DNA of 64,000 nucleotides, from positions 23,520 to 87,519 of the forward strand of contig JAIRXF010000006.1 of the NCBI GenBank assembly GCA_031268405.1, read 5' to 3'. Every line of letters begins with the position of its first letter. The stretch's first letter is position 1. The position numbers and the translations under genes were made by a program. Positions 30,844-39,142 of the stretch are shown here, in pieces. The DNA comes from Oscillospiraceae bacterium (GTDB taxonomy: Bacteria; Bacillota; Clostridia; Oscillospirales; Acutalibacteraceae). The notes under the pieces were generated by a model. The model saw nothing but the letters and a program-made list of their open reading frames with translations. It ran no database searches and was not told the origin of the DNA.

Positions 30844-31920
30844 TTGAAAAATATCAATTTAGAATTAGCCAATCCAGGTGGTAGACTTTATCCAGTTTCT
30901 GTTTGCCTTCAGATGGTACTCGATTTTAAGGGCGAAAAATATCAAGTTTTCGAAGTTGAAAATATGTCTGGACATCCATACGGTTGGTTTTATGTTAATC
31001 AATTAATAGCAGGCACTGGTCAAGAGGTGGAAATCACTCCAGGAACTGAATTAACTAATTCAATTAAAATAGCAGCGGACAATATCGGCTATAAATATAC
31101 ACATTGCGAAACAGATACTTGGTCTGAAATGGAAAATTTTATACATTTTGAGCTGAATAACAACAATCCTATCATATTTGGGCCTGTGTCATACAAACAT
31201 TTAATTTATCAAATTAGTGCGCACCGTGCTACAGAAATCGCAAGCCATTATATAGTATTAGTTGGCTGCAATAATGATATTGTTTATTTTCATGATTCAA
31301 ATGGTATGTCTTACGTTCCTTTTACTTTTGAGGAATTACAAAAATCATGCACTGCTGGAGTAGTTTTACCGGGAGCTAAAAGATTTTCCGCTATAACTTT
31401 AAAGGAAAAAATCTCAAATTTTAGTGCTATTGAAATTTTTAAAAAAGTGATTGAAAGAGGCGTTGATAGTTACCACGATAAAAAAATTCGACAAGATGGA
31501 TACATTGGTCTTATTTGCTTAAAAAAATATGCAGAGGATATAGAAAAATGGCTTGGAGCAAAAACACAATTACAAAAAGAAATAATAATGCGCAAATTGG
31601 GATTGTTTTTTTATCCAAAGAGTAATCAAATAAGAGCAGATGCCATAACGTATATGCAAATTTTCAAAAAATTAATGCCGTCTGTTTCAAATATGATCAA
31701 CGAATTTTGTTCTTTATTTACTAAAGCATGTGTCTTGTATTGTGAAGGAGCTTCTATAATTACTCCAAATCTAATATCTTTCGATGAAGAAAAAATGAAA
31801 TCTCAACTTAGCTTGCTAAAATTTAATGCTTTGAAATTGTACGAATTGGAAACAAAAGCTTATGAAAAATTAAAAGAAATCAATATTGTAATAAAGGATT
31901 TTCAGGAAGGGGGTGATTAA
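30844..31920 (+). CDS. Papain-fold (BtrH/C39-like) protein next to the precursor peptide
   Basis: A 358-residue protein with TTG start, ending one base before the precursor start. The N-terminal 180 residues resemble the C39/BtrH-type cysteine-peptidase fold: YPVSVCLQMVLDFKG (Cys about residue 21), then MSGHPYGWFYVNQLI as in BtrH-like proteins, then a His-containing ASHYIVLVGCNNDIVYFHDS (His and Asp of a triad). The C-terminal half is alpha-helical with no family I know. BtrH relatives are acyltransferases, and C39 relatives cut leader peptides. Either role would suit a gene abutting the precursor, by cutting or joining the peptide. The canonical C39 'CGPA' box is not present here. Confidence 0.5.
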   Translation: MKNINLELANPGGRLYPVSVCLQMVLDFKGEKYQVFEVENMSGHPYGWFYVNQLIAGTGQEVEITPGTELTNSIKIAADNIGYKYTHCETDTWSEMENFIHFELNNNNPIIFGPVSYKHLIYQISAHRATEIASHYIVLVGCNNDIVYFHDSNGMSYVPFTFEELQKSCTAGVVLPGAKRFSAITLKEKISNFSAIEIFKKVIERGVDSYHDKKIRQDGYIGLICLKKYAEDIEKWLGAKTQLQKEIIMRKLGLFFYPKSNQIRADAITYMQIFKKLMPSVSNMINEFCSLFTKACVLYCEGASIITPNLISFDEEKMKSQLSLLKFNALKLYELETKAYEKLKEINIVIKDFQEGGD

Positions 31921-31921
31921 T

Positions 31922-32065
31922 GTGAGAAGTGTATATAACTATTGTGGCCCCGCTAAAGTCGACAAACAAAAAATGAACAACAGTTGCAATTATTGCGGTC
32001 CTGCTAAAGTACCTGCTGTTGTCAATAAAAATGTTTGTAATTACTGCGGTCCCGCCAAACAATAG
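31922..32065 (+). CDS. Repeat-containing precursor peptide, three NYCGPAK cores
   Basis: A 47-residue peptide with a GTG start and a strong AGGAAGGGGGTG site at 31904-31915. An alternative in-frame GTG at 31913 would add three residues. It contains NYCGPAK at residues 6-12, 23-29 and 40-46, an exact 17-residue period. Copies 2 and 3 are preceded by Cys (CNYC), copy 1 by Tyr. The linkers are Lys/Asn-rich (VDKQKMNNS and VPAVVNKNV). The codons for the three copies differ at many third positions while the peptide is identical, so selection acts on the peptide. The last repeat ends one residue before the stop. It has no signal peptide and essentially no leader before the first repeat. I interpret it as the substrate of the operon's modifying enzymes. 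A CxxC metal-binding peptide is an alternative. Confidence 0.85.
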   Translation: MRSVYNYCGPAKVDKQKMNNSCNYCGPAKVPAVVNKNVCNYCGPAKQ

Positions 32066-32141
32066 TATGAATTCAGGGGGATACTAAGTTAATATTATGC
32101 GGTATCCCCTGCATCCGGTTAACAATTCAAGGGGAGATAAT

Positions 32142-32648
32142 ATGGAACTTATGGTTTTAAAACCAAAGCGTATAAAAGGTTTTAATTTTGCCTATGTGAC
32201 AAACACTGGAAGTTATAAAAAATTGTCCAATACTGTAAATTACCTAGAAAACATTTTAGAAAAAAATGATATTAAATTTGACAATGTGGTTTCAGTTTTA
32301 ATGGACGACCCTAATGTTACTGAAGAGTCACAATTAAAATGCGAGTTGGGTGTAATTTTAAGAGACTACAATGAAAACAACCCGGCACTTGCTGCTGATA
32401 TCAAAATCAAACGCATTGATGATTTTGTGGGTTTGGTTTTCGATTATACGGGAGAAATACAGGGGATAGATAATTATTATAAAGCAATAATTAAAAAAAT
32501 GACAGAAGCTTCTTATATAATAGCGGGGTTCCCTATCGAATTTTATATAAAAAGTCCGATAAATTCTGAAAAAGATGGCTTGTGCCACACAAGGATAATT
32601 ATTCCGATTTTTTATACATGGGAGAATAAACGTGAAATTAATGATTAG
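32142..32648 (+). CDS. GyrI-like small-molecule-binding domain protein
   Basis: A 168-residue protein with the GyrI-like/effector-binding (SOUL-like) fold: FAYVTNTGSYKKLSNTVNYL, then VVSVLMDDPNVTEESQLKCE, and late ASYIIAGFPIEFYIKSPI. Members bind drug-like molecules, act as sensors in BmrR-type regulators, or in some cases hydrolyse the ligand. No DNA-binding domain is present, so it may sequester or handle the operon product. ATG 32142 is chosen over the frame start at 32097 because GGGGAG precedes it. Its end overlaps the mfnB-like gene by 17 bp. Confidence 0.75.
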   Translation: MELMVLKPKRIKGFNFAYVTNTGSYKKLSNTVNYLENILEKNDIKFDNVVSVLMDDPNVTEESQLKCELGVILRDYNENNPALAADIKIKRIDDFVGLVFDYTGEIQGIDNYYKAIIKKMTEASYIIAGFPIEFYIKSPINSEKDGLCHTRIIIPIFYTWENKREIND

Positions 32649-33327
32649 TGTTGTTAATAAGGATGAAGCATTGATTGCCCGCGATTCGAAAGCGGAGCTA
32701 ATAGATATTAAAAATCCCGAAGAAGGTTCATTGGGTGCTCAGAGCCCTTTGGTTATTAAAGAGATAGTCGACGTTTTACCTTCTGATATTGAGATCAGTG
32801 CCACTGTTGGTGATGTCCCTTATCTTCCGTGTACTATCGCACAAGCGGCATACGCCGTCGCCTCATTTGGGGTAAAGTATGTAAAAATTGGTTTCAAGGG
32901 ATGTAAAAACAGCGAGGAAGCAAAAAATTTAGCTAATAAAATTGTAAATTCAGTAAAAGAATTTGATTCAAACATTATAATCGGCTGTTATGCAGACTAT
33001 AAAGAAAATAACACATTATCACCATTTGAAATTTTAGAAGGTGTTAAAAATACTGGAGTTTCGGGGATTTTGATTGATACATTGGGCAAAAAAGGTAAAA
33101 ACCTTTTTGATTATATGGGTGCAGAAGAATTAAAAAAATTCACTTACGAAACTCACATGCACAATCTTTTAGTTGCATTGGCAGGGTCAATAAAATATGA
33201 TCACATTGGTGTTTTAAAAGAAATGGGTGCAGATATTTCGGGAGTTAGGGGAGCTATTTGTGATGGAGACCGAATGAGTGAAATAAACCCTGAAAAAATC
33301 AAAAAGTTTATGAGTCAAATAGCTTAA
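32632..33327 (+). CDS. mfnB: (5-formylfuran-3-yl)methyl phosphate synthase-like (MfnB)
   Basis: A 231-residue TIM-barrel protein of the MfnB (DUF556) family. In Methanocaldococcus MfnB makes 4-(hydroxymethyl)-2-furancarboxaldehyde phosphate from two molecules of glyceraldehyde 3-phosphate, the first furan step of methanofuran. The family signature DIKNPEEGSLGAQ with its Lys (about residue 27) is intact, as are YVKIGFKGC and GILIDTLGKKGKNLFDYM, which carries the second conserved Lys. The start is GTG with GGAG upstream. Bacterial MfnB is known mainly from methylotrophs that use tetrahydromethanopterin. Here it is among peptide-modifying genes in a Clostridium-like genome, so the furan is probably put on a different acceptor. 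Confidence 0.85.
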   Translation: MKLMISVVNKDEALIARDSKAELIDIKNPEEGSLGAQSPLVIKEIVDVLPSDIEISATVGDVPYLPCTIAQAAYAVASFGVKYVKIGFKGCKNSEEAKNLANKIVNSVKEFDSNIIIGCYADYKENNTLSPFEILEGVKNTGVSGILIDTLGKKGKNLFDYMGAEELKKFTYETHMHNLLVALAGSIKYDHIGVLKEMGADISGVRGAICDGDRMSEINPEKIKKFMSQIA

Positions 33328-33348
33328 TTGTGCAAAAGGAAGTTTTTT

Positions 33349-34611
33349 ATGTTCAGTGGTATAGCCGGTGGAATAAACTTAAATGAAAAAACAATTAACT
33401 CTATTTCAAAATGTTTGGGAAATAGATCGCTTTGTGCATCCAAAATTTCTAATATTGCTTTTTTAACAGTAAACTCAAAATTATATAATTCAAAAGAAGT
33501 AAATAATTTATCTAATGATGAAATTGCTTTACTTGCTTTTGACGGAAAATTATATGGTTGTAAAAACAAAAAACGTTTTGATATTGTGAATTCTTTTTCC
33601 TCTAAAAGTAATTTTAATGAAGTATATGGAAAATTTGCCGTTGCCGTTGCTAAAACCGATGGAAGCATTTTATTGGCAAGGGATTATCCGGGATCGATTC
33701 CTCTATTTTATTGCTTGGAAAACAACGTTTTTGCATTTTCTACTGTGTATGGATTATTGGAAAAAATAGGTTTAAAAAAAGTTCAAGCAGTGCAGCCGGG
33801 CACGAATATACTTTATAAAAAGGGTAAAATTTCAACTATTAACTGGTACAATTCTACTGTCAAAAACTCCCCTGATTATGATGCTGTTTCGAATATAGAT
33901 AATTTGTTTGACGAAACCATAAAAGAAATTATGTCGTGCTATAAAAACGCCCCTGTTGGAATTATGTTATCCGGCGGTGTGGATTCGGCTTTATTATCTC
34001 ATTATATTTCTAAATATACTTCAAATGTTTATTCATATGTAATGGACGGCGAAGACAAACACTATGGGGAGCTTGTTAGCAAGCTTTTTGGTTTTAAAAT
34101 CAATATAATTGATAATTCTCTAATAGAAAGAGAAAAAATTTTATTTACGAGCTATAACTACAACAAACAATTTGAAAATCTAAACAATTCTTTATTCGTA
34201 CCTACGTACGTTATTGCCAAAAAAGCAAACGCAGATAATGTAAAATTGCTTTTCAGCGGAGACGGTATTGATGAATTGTTTGGCGGATATGATTTGAGTT
34301 GTGATACGCAATCTATGAATATTGCAATAAGAAACATGGTTGACAGTATGTTTTTATACAGCTTAGACAGACTTCATGTTGCATGCAACACAAATAATGT
34401 AAGTGTTGCCGTGCCATTTCTTCATCAAAAAATTATCGAAGCAGCTTTTTCTATAGATGCTAAATATAAACAAAATAAGTACTTAATTAGAAAAATTGCT
34501 GAAAAATATTTACCCAATAACATAGCTTGGAGGGAAAAATCACCATTACAAGTTTCGACTCACAGCTATGAATTATTATATAAAAGGAAATGGATTGGGC
34601 TTCATCATTAA
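33349..34611 (+). CDS. Asparagine synthetase-like protein 1 (no glutaminase Cys)
   Basis: A 420-residue AsnB homologue. The N-terminal domain is Ntn-like but starts MFSGIAGGIN where active glutamine amidotransferases read MCGIAG; Cys2 is lost, so it cannot release ammonia from glutamine. The synthetase domain keeps the PP-loop GIMLSGGVDSALL and FSGDGIDELFGGY. This architecture recurs in lasso-peptide cyclases and beta-lactam synthetase, which adenylate a carboxylate and use an internal amine. So it probably forms an amide bond or ring in the peptide or furan adduct. The start ATG 33349 follows AAAAGGAAG; the frame start at 33328 is rejected. A paralogue follows immediately. Confidence 0.85.
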   Translation: MFSGIAGGINLNEKTINSISKCLGNRSLCASKISNIAFLTVNSKLYNSKEVNNLSNDEIALLAFDGKLYGCKNKKRFDIVNSFSSKSNFNEVYGKFAVAVAKTDGSILLARDYPGSIPLFYCLENNVFAFSTVYGLLEKIGLKKVQAVQPGTNILYKKGKISTINWYNSTVKNSPDYDAVSNIDNLFDETIKEIMSCYKNAPVGIMLSGGVDSALLSHYISKYTSNVYSYVMDGEDKHYGELVSKLFGFKINIIDNSLIEREKILFTSYNYNKQFENLNNSLFVPTYVIAKKANADNVKLLFSGDGIDELFGGYDLSCDTQSMNIAIRNMVDSMFLYSLDRLHVACNTNNVSVAVPFLHQKIIEAAFSIDAKYKQNKYLIRKIAEKYLPNNIAWREKSPLQVSTHSYELLYKRKWIGLHH

Positions 34612-34638
34612 ATCGGCGAAAGGGGTAAAACATTAATT

Positions 34639-35940
34639 ATGGCGTATTATTGGGGAGGCTGTAACCTAAGCAAAAATGATATAAATCGTTTAAAAGATAA
34701 CAAAACAACTGGTAATACATCCGAATATAAACATTATAATGCTGATAATTTTTATATTTACTATTCAGAAAATAATATTAAAGTTTCTAATAGTGATAGC
34801 GAATCATTTTTATTAATGAACGGCTACATATATAATCCTTATATGTCTAATTATTCAGGCCCTAAAAATTTTTCTGAACTAGATAAATACTTGCGCACAA
34901 ACGATAATCTGAACGATATTTATGGAGCTTTTACAATTTGTTTTAAAAATAAAAATAGCGTATTACTTGCTCGGGATTACCCTGGCATATTTTCTGTTTA
35001 TTATGTTTTAGATTGCGACAAATTATATTTTTCGAACGACTATAATCGTTTGCGTTTTGCGGGATTTAAAAATATTAGATATCTAAAGCCGGGTTCTAGC
35101 ATTGAATACCACCTTAAAAACAAAAATATAAAACAAATCGATCACTACAATCCTATTTTACCAACTTTGCACAACGATCCTATAGGTCAGTTTGATGATA
35201 TGCTATTTAATGTAACTAAGTCGCTTTTTATAGCTACATCAAACTTTGATAAAAAAGTCGCTACATTGCTATCGGGCGGCGTAGATTCTTCGTTGATAAC
35301 ATATTATTTAAGTCAAATTTGTTCAGACGTTTGTGCATTTACAATTGATGGTAGAGATAATGTTTTTGCTCAAGAAGTAAGCAATTTACTTAATATTGAA
35401 CATAAATTTATAATTATTAATGATGAACAATGGAAGAGTGGTTCTAATATTTTCCCTCGAAAAATATATAATGACGGATTCTATGAATTAGCAAATTCTC
35501 TATTTTTACCTAATTATTTTTTACTTCAGGAAATAAAAAAATATCCAATAAATTTAGCATTTAGTGGTGCTGGTTCCGACGAACTTTTTGCATCATATAG
35601 CAGACATCTTATGTATATGAGAGATATTTCTTATGCGGCCAGAAAAATAGTTGATGATTGCCACATATACTATTTGGAAACTGTAGAGCTAGCTAGCAAA
35701 CTTTCTAATAATCCTATTTGTTTAATGCCATTTTTTGCTAAAGAAATTATTAATTTTGGACTAGCTCTTCCAGATAAATTTAAAATTCATAACAGCATGG
35801 AAAAATGGATAGTTAGAAAAGTCGCTGAAAAGTATCTACCTAAAACTACGTCATGGAGAGAGGCAGCCCCTTTGCAATACAGTACCAATAGCTTTAAAAA
35901 AATCAATGGTAATAGTTATTACGAATCATATTATTGTTAG
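34639..35940 (+). CDS. Asparagine synthetase-like protein 2 (no glutaminase Cys)
   Basis: A 433-residue paralogue of the preceding protein, arranged in tandem 27 bp downstream. It begins MAYYWGGCNLS and lacks the Cys2-Gly-Ile nucleophile start, while the LLSGGVDSSLITYYL PP-loop and FSGAGSDELFASY ATP-binding motifs are present. Shared features such as LLARDYPG in the N-terminal half and KWIVRKVAEKYLPK near the C-terminus show common descent. Two paralogues in one operon suggest two amide-forming steps, a heterodimer, or one catalytic and one helper subunit. Which carboxylate is activated is unknown; Asn and Lys side chains of the peptide repeats are obvious candidates for neighbours. Confidence 0.85.
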   Translation: MAYYWGGCNLSKNDINRLKDNKTTGNTSEYKHYNADNFYIYYSENNIKVSNSDSESFLLMNGYIYNPYMSNYSGPKNFSELDKYLRTNDNLNDIYGAFTICFKNKNSVLLARDYPGIFSVYYVLDCDKLYFSNDYNRLRFAGFKNIRYLKPGSSIEYHLKNKNIKQIDHYNPILPTLHNDPIGQFDDMLFNVTKSLFIATSNFDKKVATLLSGGVDSSLITYYLSQICSDVCAFTIDGRDNVFAQEVSNLLNIEHKFIIINDEQWKSGSNIFPRKIYNDGFYELANSLFLPNYFLLQEIKKYPINLAFSGAGSDELFASYSRHLMYMRDISYAARKIVDDCHIYYLETVELASKLSNNPICLMPFFAKEIINFGLALPDKFKIHNSMEKWIVRKVAEKYLPKTTSWREAAPLQYSTNSFKKINGNSYYESYYC

Positions 35941-35951
35941 GAGAATGTTAA

Positions 35952-36812
35952 ATGAAAAACAACGCAATGGAATTAAACTCCAATTATTATCAATCTTATA
36001 TGAAAGGTAATTATGATAGGGTATCAAAAAATTATGACGATAACATGGATTATAAGTGGCAAAATGACAACGATCCAAGGTACGATTTTGAAAACACAGT
36101 TTTATCGGCATGTGAAGCAAAACCATCCAACTTTTCAGCCCTTGACGTTGGTACGGGAACAGGCAGAATTTCTTTAATGATCGCATCAAAATTTCCAAAC
36201 GCTAATGTAAGGGGTCTAGATCAATCAACGCAAATGATAGAAATAGCAAAATCTAAAACTAAAGATATGCATCTGAAAAATATATCTTTTGATCAGTATA
36301 GCATTGAAACAAAACTTCCTTATTCGGAAAAGATATTTGACATTGTAACATGCTCTTTAGCAATGATATACTTTACGCAAAAAGATAAGTTTATAGGCGA
36401 AACAAATCGGATTTTAAAAGCGGGTGGTTTTTGCTGCGTAAGTACCATTGGTAACGAAGATATGAATTCGGTTCTTGAACCATTTTGGGAATTATATTAC
36501 AAGTTTAATCCAAGTTTTGTTAACACTTTTAATCCAAGGCTTAGTGAAGAACAGTCTCGAAAGCTTTTTGAAGACGCAGGTTATTCTGGGGTAAAAGTAA
36601 CAAGTTTCAAGGAAAATGTGATTTTCGGATCACTTAGGGATTATATGGCGCTTTTTAATACTTACGGTTTAAGTGGATTATTGTTTTTTCTTCCAAAATC
36701 TGCCGCAATACAACTTATGGATGAATATCAAAAAAAATTGGAAAGTATGTGCGGACCAGATGGCAACCTTGTAGTTTTGCGTGAAGTGCTAATAACCAAG
36801 GGTCAAAAATAA
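35952..36812 (+). CDS. SAM-dependent class I methyltransferase
   Basis: A 286-residue Rossmann methyltransferase. Motif I is FSALDVGTGTGRISL (about residue 63), the acidic ribose-binding loop is VRGLDQSTQMIEIAK, and motif IV/post IV includes FDIVTCSLAMIYFTQKDKFI. These motifs are typical of UbiE/Methyltransf_11-type enzymes for small molecules. It is part of the operon (11 bp from the preceding gene, 19 bp to the next). The target may be the peptide, the furan or a biosynthetic intermediate; the sequence does not say. Confidence 0.88.
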   Translation: MKNNAMELNSNYYQSYMKGNYDRVSKNYDDNMDYKWQNDNDPRYDFENTVLSACEAKPSNFSALDVGTGTGRISLMIASKFPNANVRGLDQSTQMIEIAKSKTKDMHLKNISFDQYSIETKLPYSEKIFDIVTCSLAMIYFTQKDKFIGETNRILKAGGFCCVSTIGNEDMNSVLEPFWELYYKFNPSFVNTFNPRLSEEQSRKLFEDAGYSGVKVTSFKENVIFGSLRDYMALFNTYGLSGLLFFLPKSAAIQLMDEYQKKLESMCGPDGNLVVLREVLITKGQK

Positions 36813-36831
36813 TTACGAGGGAGAATTTGCA

Positions 36832-37635
36832 GTGAGCTTAAAAGTTGAAGTTATCCAGTTAAACGTGGTTCAAGGTGAATTTCAAGAAAATTTGATAGCA
36901 ATAGAAACGTATGTAAAGCAAAAAAAATCTGACACAAAACTTTTAGTATTTCCGCAGTATGCAATTACAGGTTATCCTACTTTAAAAATTTTAAATTTGC
37001 TAAACAGTGAACATGATAATTTAATAAAACAAATTTGCGAAATAGCACGTAAATATAAAGTGGGATTATTGTTTTCTATTCCCAAAAACGTAGAAAAAAA
37101 CTCATTCCAAGATTGCATTTGTTATGTAAATGAAAATGGGACTATTGAAACAACATATATTCGTATTAATAAATTTTGGAGAGAAGATAATTGCATAACT
37201 GGAAAAGAAATCAAAATTATTAACATAGACAATATCAAAATCGGAATCATGGCTGGAGATGATATTTATTATCCGGAAATTTCACGGCAATTAGCACAAA
37301 ATGAAGTAAGCTGTATAATTTGCTTATTTTATAATGCCAAACGCAAATTAAGTGGAAATAATTTTGATTTAGCTGATATTTTAAAAAGTTTGGTTATGGC
37401 ATCAGCGGTAATAAATGAAGTGGATTTTTTACTCTGTTCGGCAAATGGTACAATTGATCAAGATGATAATCAATCCATAATTGCGGGTTCAGTATTAGTG
37501 GGGAATAGTATGATAATTTCATTAAGTGAACCAAAAGAAATAAACATTGGCAACAACGAAAATTCTTTTACATCCATAATAGATGAAAATAAAATTAATT
37601 TTTACCGCATGATAAATCGAAGAAATCAACAATAA
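36832..37635 (+). CDS. Nitrilase-superfamily protein 2, catalytic Glu and Cys lost
   Basis: A 267-residue carbon-nitrogen hydrolase-fold protein with GTG start. The position of the catalytic Glu reads LLVFPQYAITGYP (Glu to Gln), the Lys region reads TYIRINKFWRED (Arg at the usual Lys), and the nucleophile region reads GIMAGDDIYYPEI (Cys to Gly, followed by the conserved Asp and PE). None of the triad residues is conventional, so amidase activity is very unlikely. It otherwise keeps the fold, for example the NITGYPT-like loop and SCIICLFYNA strand. It sits beside a second such gene 23 bp downstream. Confidence 0.7.
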   Translation: MSLKVEVIQLNVVQGEFQENLIAIETYVKQKKSDTKLLVFPQYAITGYPTLKILNLLNSEHDNLIKQICEIARKYKVGLLFSIPKNVEKNSFQDCICYVNENGTIETTYIRINKFWREDNCITGKEIKIINIDNIKIGIMAGDDIYYPEISRQLAQNEVSCIICLFYNAKRKLSGNNFDLADILKSLVMASAVINEVDFLLCSANGTIDQDDNQSIIAGSVLVGNSMIISLSEPKEINIGNNENSFTSIIDENKINFYRMINRRNQQ

Positions 37636-37658
37636 TCAAATTTTAAGGGGTGTTGTAA

Positions 37659-38390
37659 GTGCGTATAGCAATTTCTGGAATAAAACAAATCGTAGGAAAC
37701 GATCAGCATAGAATGGACAATCGGATTTCTGATGGCGTACGTACTGCGTTAAATACAGTTACTAAACAAATTTATGAGTGTGGCAAAAACGATGTTTCGT
37801 TGGTTTGTTTTCCCCAATGGTTTATAGGGTTTGGAAGTGTAATTGAATACCCCAATGAAATTACGGAAGCAATTTCAGTTGCAGCTAAAAACAACAAATT
37901 AGATGTGGTAACTGGAACGTTTAGAACTCCTGGGTTCGGAATGAAAAGTAAACCAGTGTCACTTTTTATAAATCATGAGGGAAAAATAGTTGGTGAGCAA
38001 GGCAAGAAAAATTTATATGAACTTGAGGAGCAATGGCAATTATCATCAAACGATGTCAATGTTTTTGAATCGCAATTGGGGAAAATTGTAATTAGCCACG
38101 GTGATGATTGTGTGGACCCAAATGTATATGAACAAATAAAAAAAATCAAACCAAACATATGGGTATTACAAACTAATGATGCTATAAATACTGGTAAATT
38201 CGAAGCTTGCAGTTTATCATTTGAAGAACTTGCGAAATTAAGAAGTAGAGAATTAGAATGTACAATTTGTGCACCTATGTTGAATGGTGAATTTATGCAT
38301 GTAAACTACAGTGGTGATGGCTTTATTTGCGATAGTTTGGGAAAAACAATTAAAATATCTGGTTCAAAAGAATTATTGTTGTATCGGTAG
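37659..38390 (+). CDS. Nitrilase-superfamily protein 3, catalytic Cys replaced by Gly
   Basis: A 243-residue nitrilase-fold protein, GTG start after AAGGGG. The Glu position is LVCFPQWFIGFG (Gln), Lys is present in EQGKKNLYELEEQW, and the nucleophile position reads VISHGDDCVDPNVYE, again Gly in place of Cys. The LRSRELECTICAPML stretch matches the other three copies (KKRSKELSCTIVVPMI in copy 1), so all come from one expanded family. It is placed between nitrilase-like 2 and the HisA-like gene. The function is unknown; loss of the nucleophile is conserved in the group, which argues for a selected new role rather than decay. Confidence 0.7.
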   Translation: MRIAISGIKQIVGNDQHRMDNRISDGVRTALNTVTKQIYECGKNDVSLVCFPQWFIGFGSVIEYPNEITEAISVAAKNNKLDVVTGTFRTPGFGMKSKPVSLFINHEGKIVGEQGKKNLYELEEQWQLSSNDVNVFESQLGKIVISHGDDCVDPNVYEQIKKIKPNIWVLQTNDAINTGKFEACSLSFEELAKLRSRELECTICAPMLNGEFMHVNYSGDGFICDSLGKTIKISGSKELLLYR

Positions 38391-38398
38391 GAAATAGT

Positions 38399-39142
38399 AT
38401 GGAGATAATTTTTGCTTTAGACATAAAAAACGAAAAAGTAGTTCACGGGATTCAAGGTAAAAGATACTGGTATGCTCCACCTAAAAATAAGCTATTTGAC
38501 CCCCCTATTCCCGAAAATATTGTAAACACCGTTATAAAAAAATATGGTATTAATAAATTTTATATTGCGGATCTTAATTCTATTATGAAAAACGGAAATA
38601 ATTTTTTCATCCTTGATTCATTAATTCAAAAATTTAAATTTTCTGATTTTTATATAGATGCGGGAATTTATAATCAAGATTACATTAGCGATTATTTGAA
38701 AAAAGGATATTCCAAGGTAATCATCGGGTTAGAAACTCTTAAAAATATAGGGATATTGAAAGACCTATACAAACAATACGGTGATAAAATTTTATTTAGT
38801 TTGGATCTTTATAATGGCATTCCAGTTACATCGGATAGAAATTTGTTAAATAAACAAGCAAGTGAAATTATAAAATTAGTGAAAAATTATGGAGCTAAAG
38901 AGATTATATTTTTAGATATTAATAGCGTAGGCGCTATGTTGGGACATAATTCAGTGTATACATCACTGGTTGAAACTTGGGGCAGTGAAATAGACATTTT
39001 TGTAGCTGGCGGAATTAAATCTATTGAAAACATATCTGAATTTAAAAAATTGGGAGTAAAGGGTGTCATTTTAGCATCTCTAATATACGGCAATCTTATA
39101 AACTATGATGATATTAGGGGATTAAGTGGGAGTAGAACATAA
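38399..39142 (+). CDS. HisA/HisF-related TIM-barrel protein
   Basis: A 247-residue barrel related to the histidine enzymes HisA and HisF. It starts EIIFALDIKNEKVVHG (compare HisA 'iPaIDl.dGkvVrl'), has FYIADLNSIMKNG and FYIDAGIYNQDYIS, and ends with DIFVAGGIKSIENISEF and GVKGVILASLIYG, the C-terminal phosphate-binding strands. No other histidine gene is near, so it is not a histidine enzyme in context. HisA-related proteins of unknown role accompany methanofuran and C1 genes in methylotrophs and methanogens. That supports a role with the MfnB/E/F set, perhaps in an isomerase-like or furan step. Its stop overlaps the next start (TAATG at 39142). Confidence 0.75.
   Translation: MEIIFALDIKNEKVVHGIQGKRYWYAPPKNKLFDPPIPENIVNTVIKKYGINKFYIADLNSIMKNGNNFFILDSLIQKFKFSDFYIDAGIYNQDYISDYLKKGYSKVIIGLETLKNIGILKDLYKQYGDKILFSLDLYNGIPVTSDRNLLNKQASEIIKLVKNYGAKEIIFLDINSVGAMLGHNSVYTSLVETWGSEIDIFVAGGIKSIENISEFKKLGVKGVILASLIYGNLINYDDIRGLSGSRT

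Noticed and set aside
31880..32062. A minus-strand frame opposite the repeat peptide
   Set aside because: It is the antisense shadow of the three NYCGPAK repeats, lacks a ribosome binding site and is in the opposite direction to the whole operon.
31922..32065. The Cys-containing repeats as a zinc-ribbon or ferredoxin-like fragment
   Set aside because: CxxC pairs occur only in copies 2 and 3, the period is exactly 17, and the setting is a modification operon; it remains an alternative but a less likely one.
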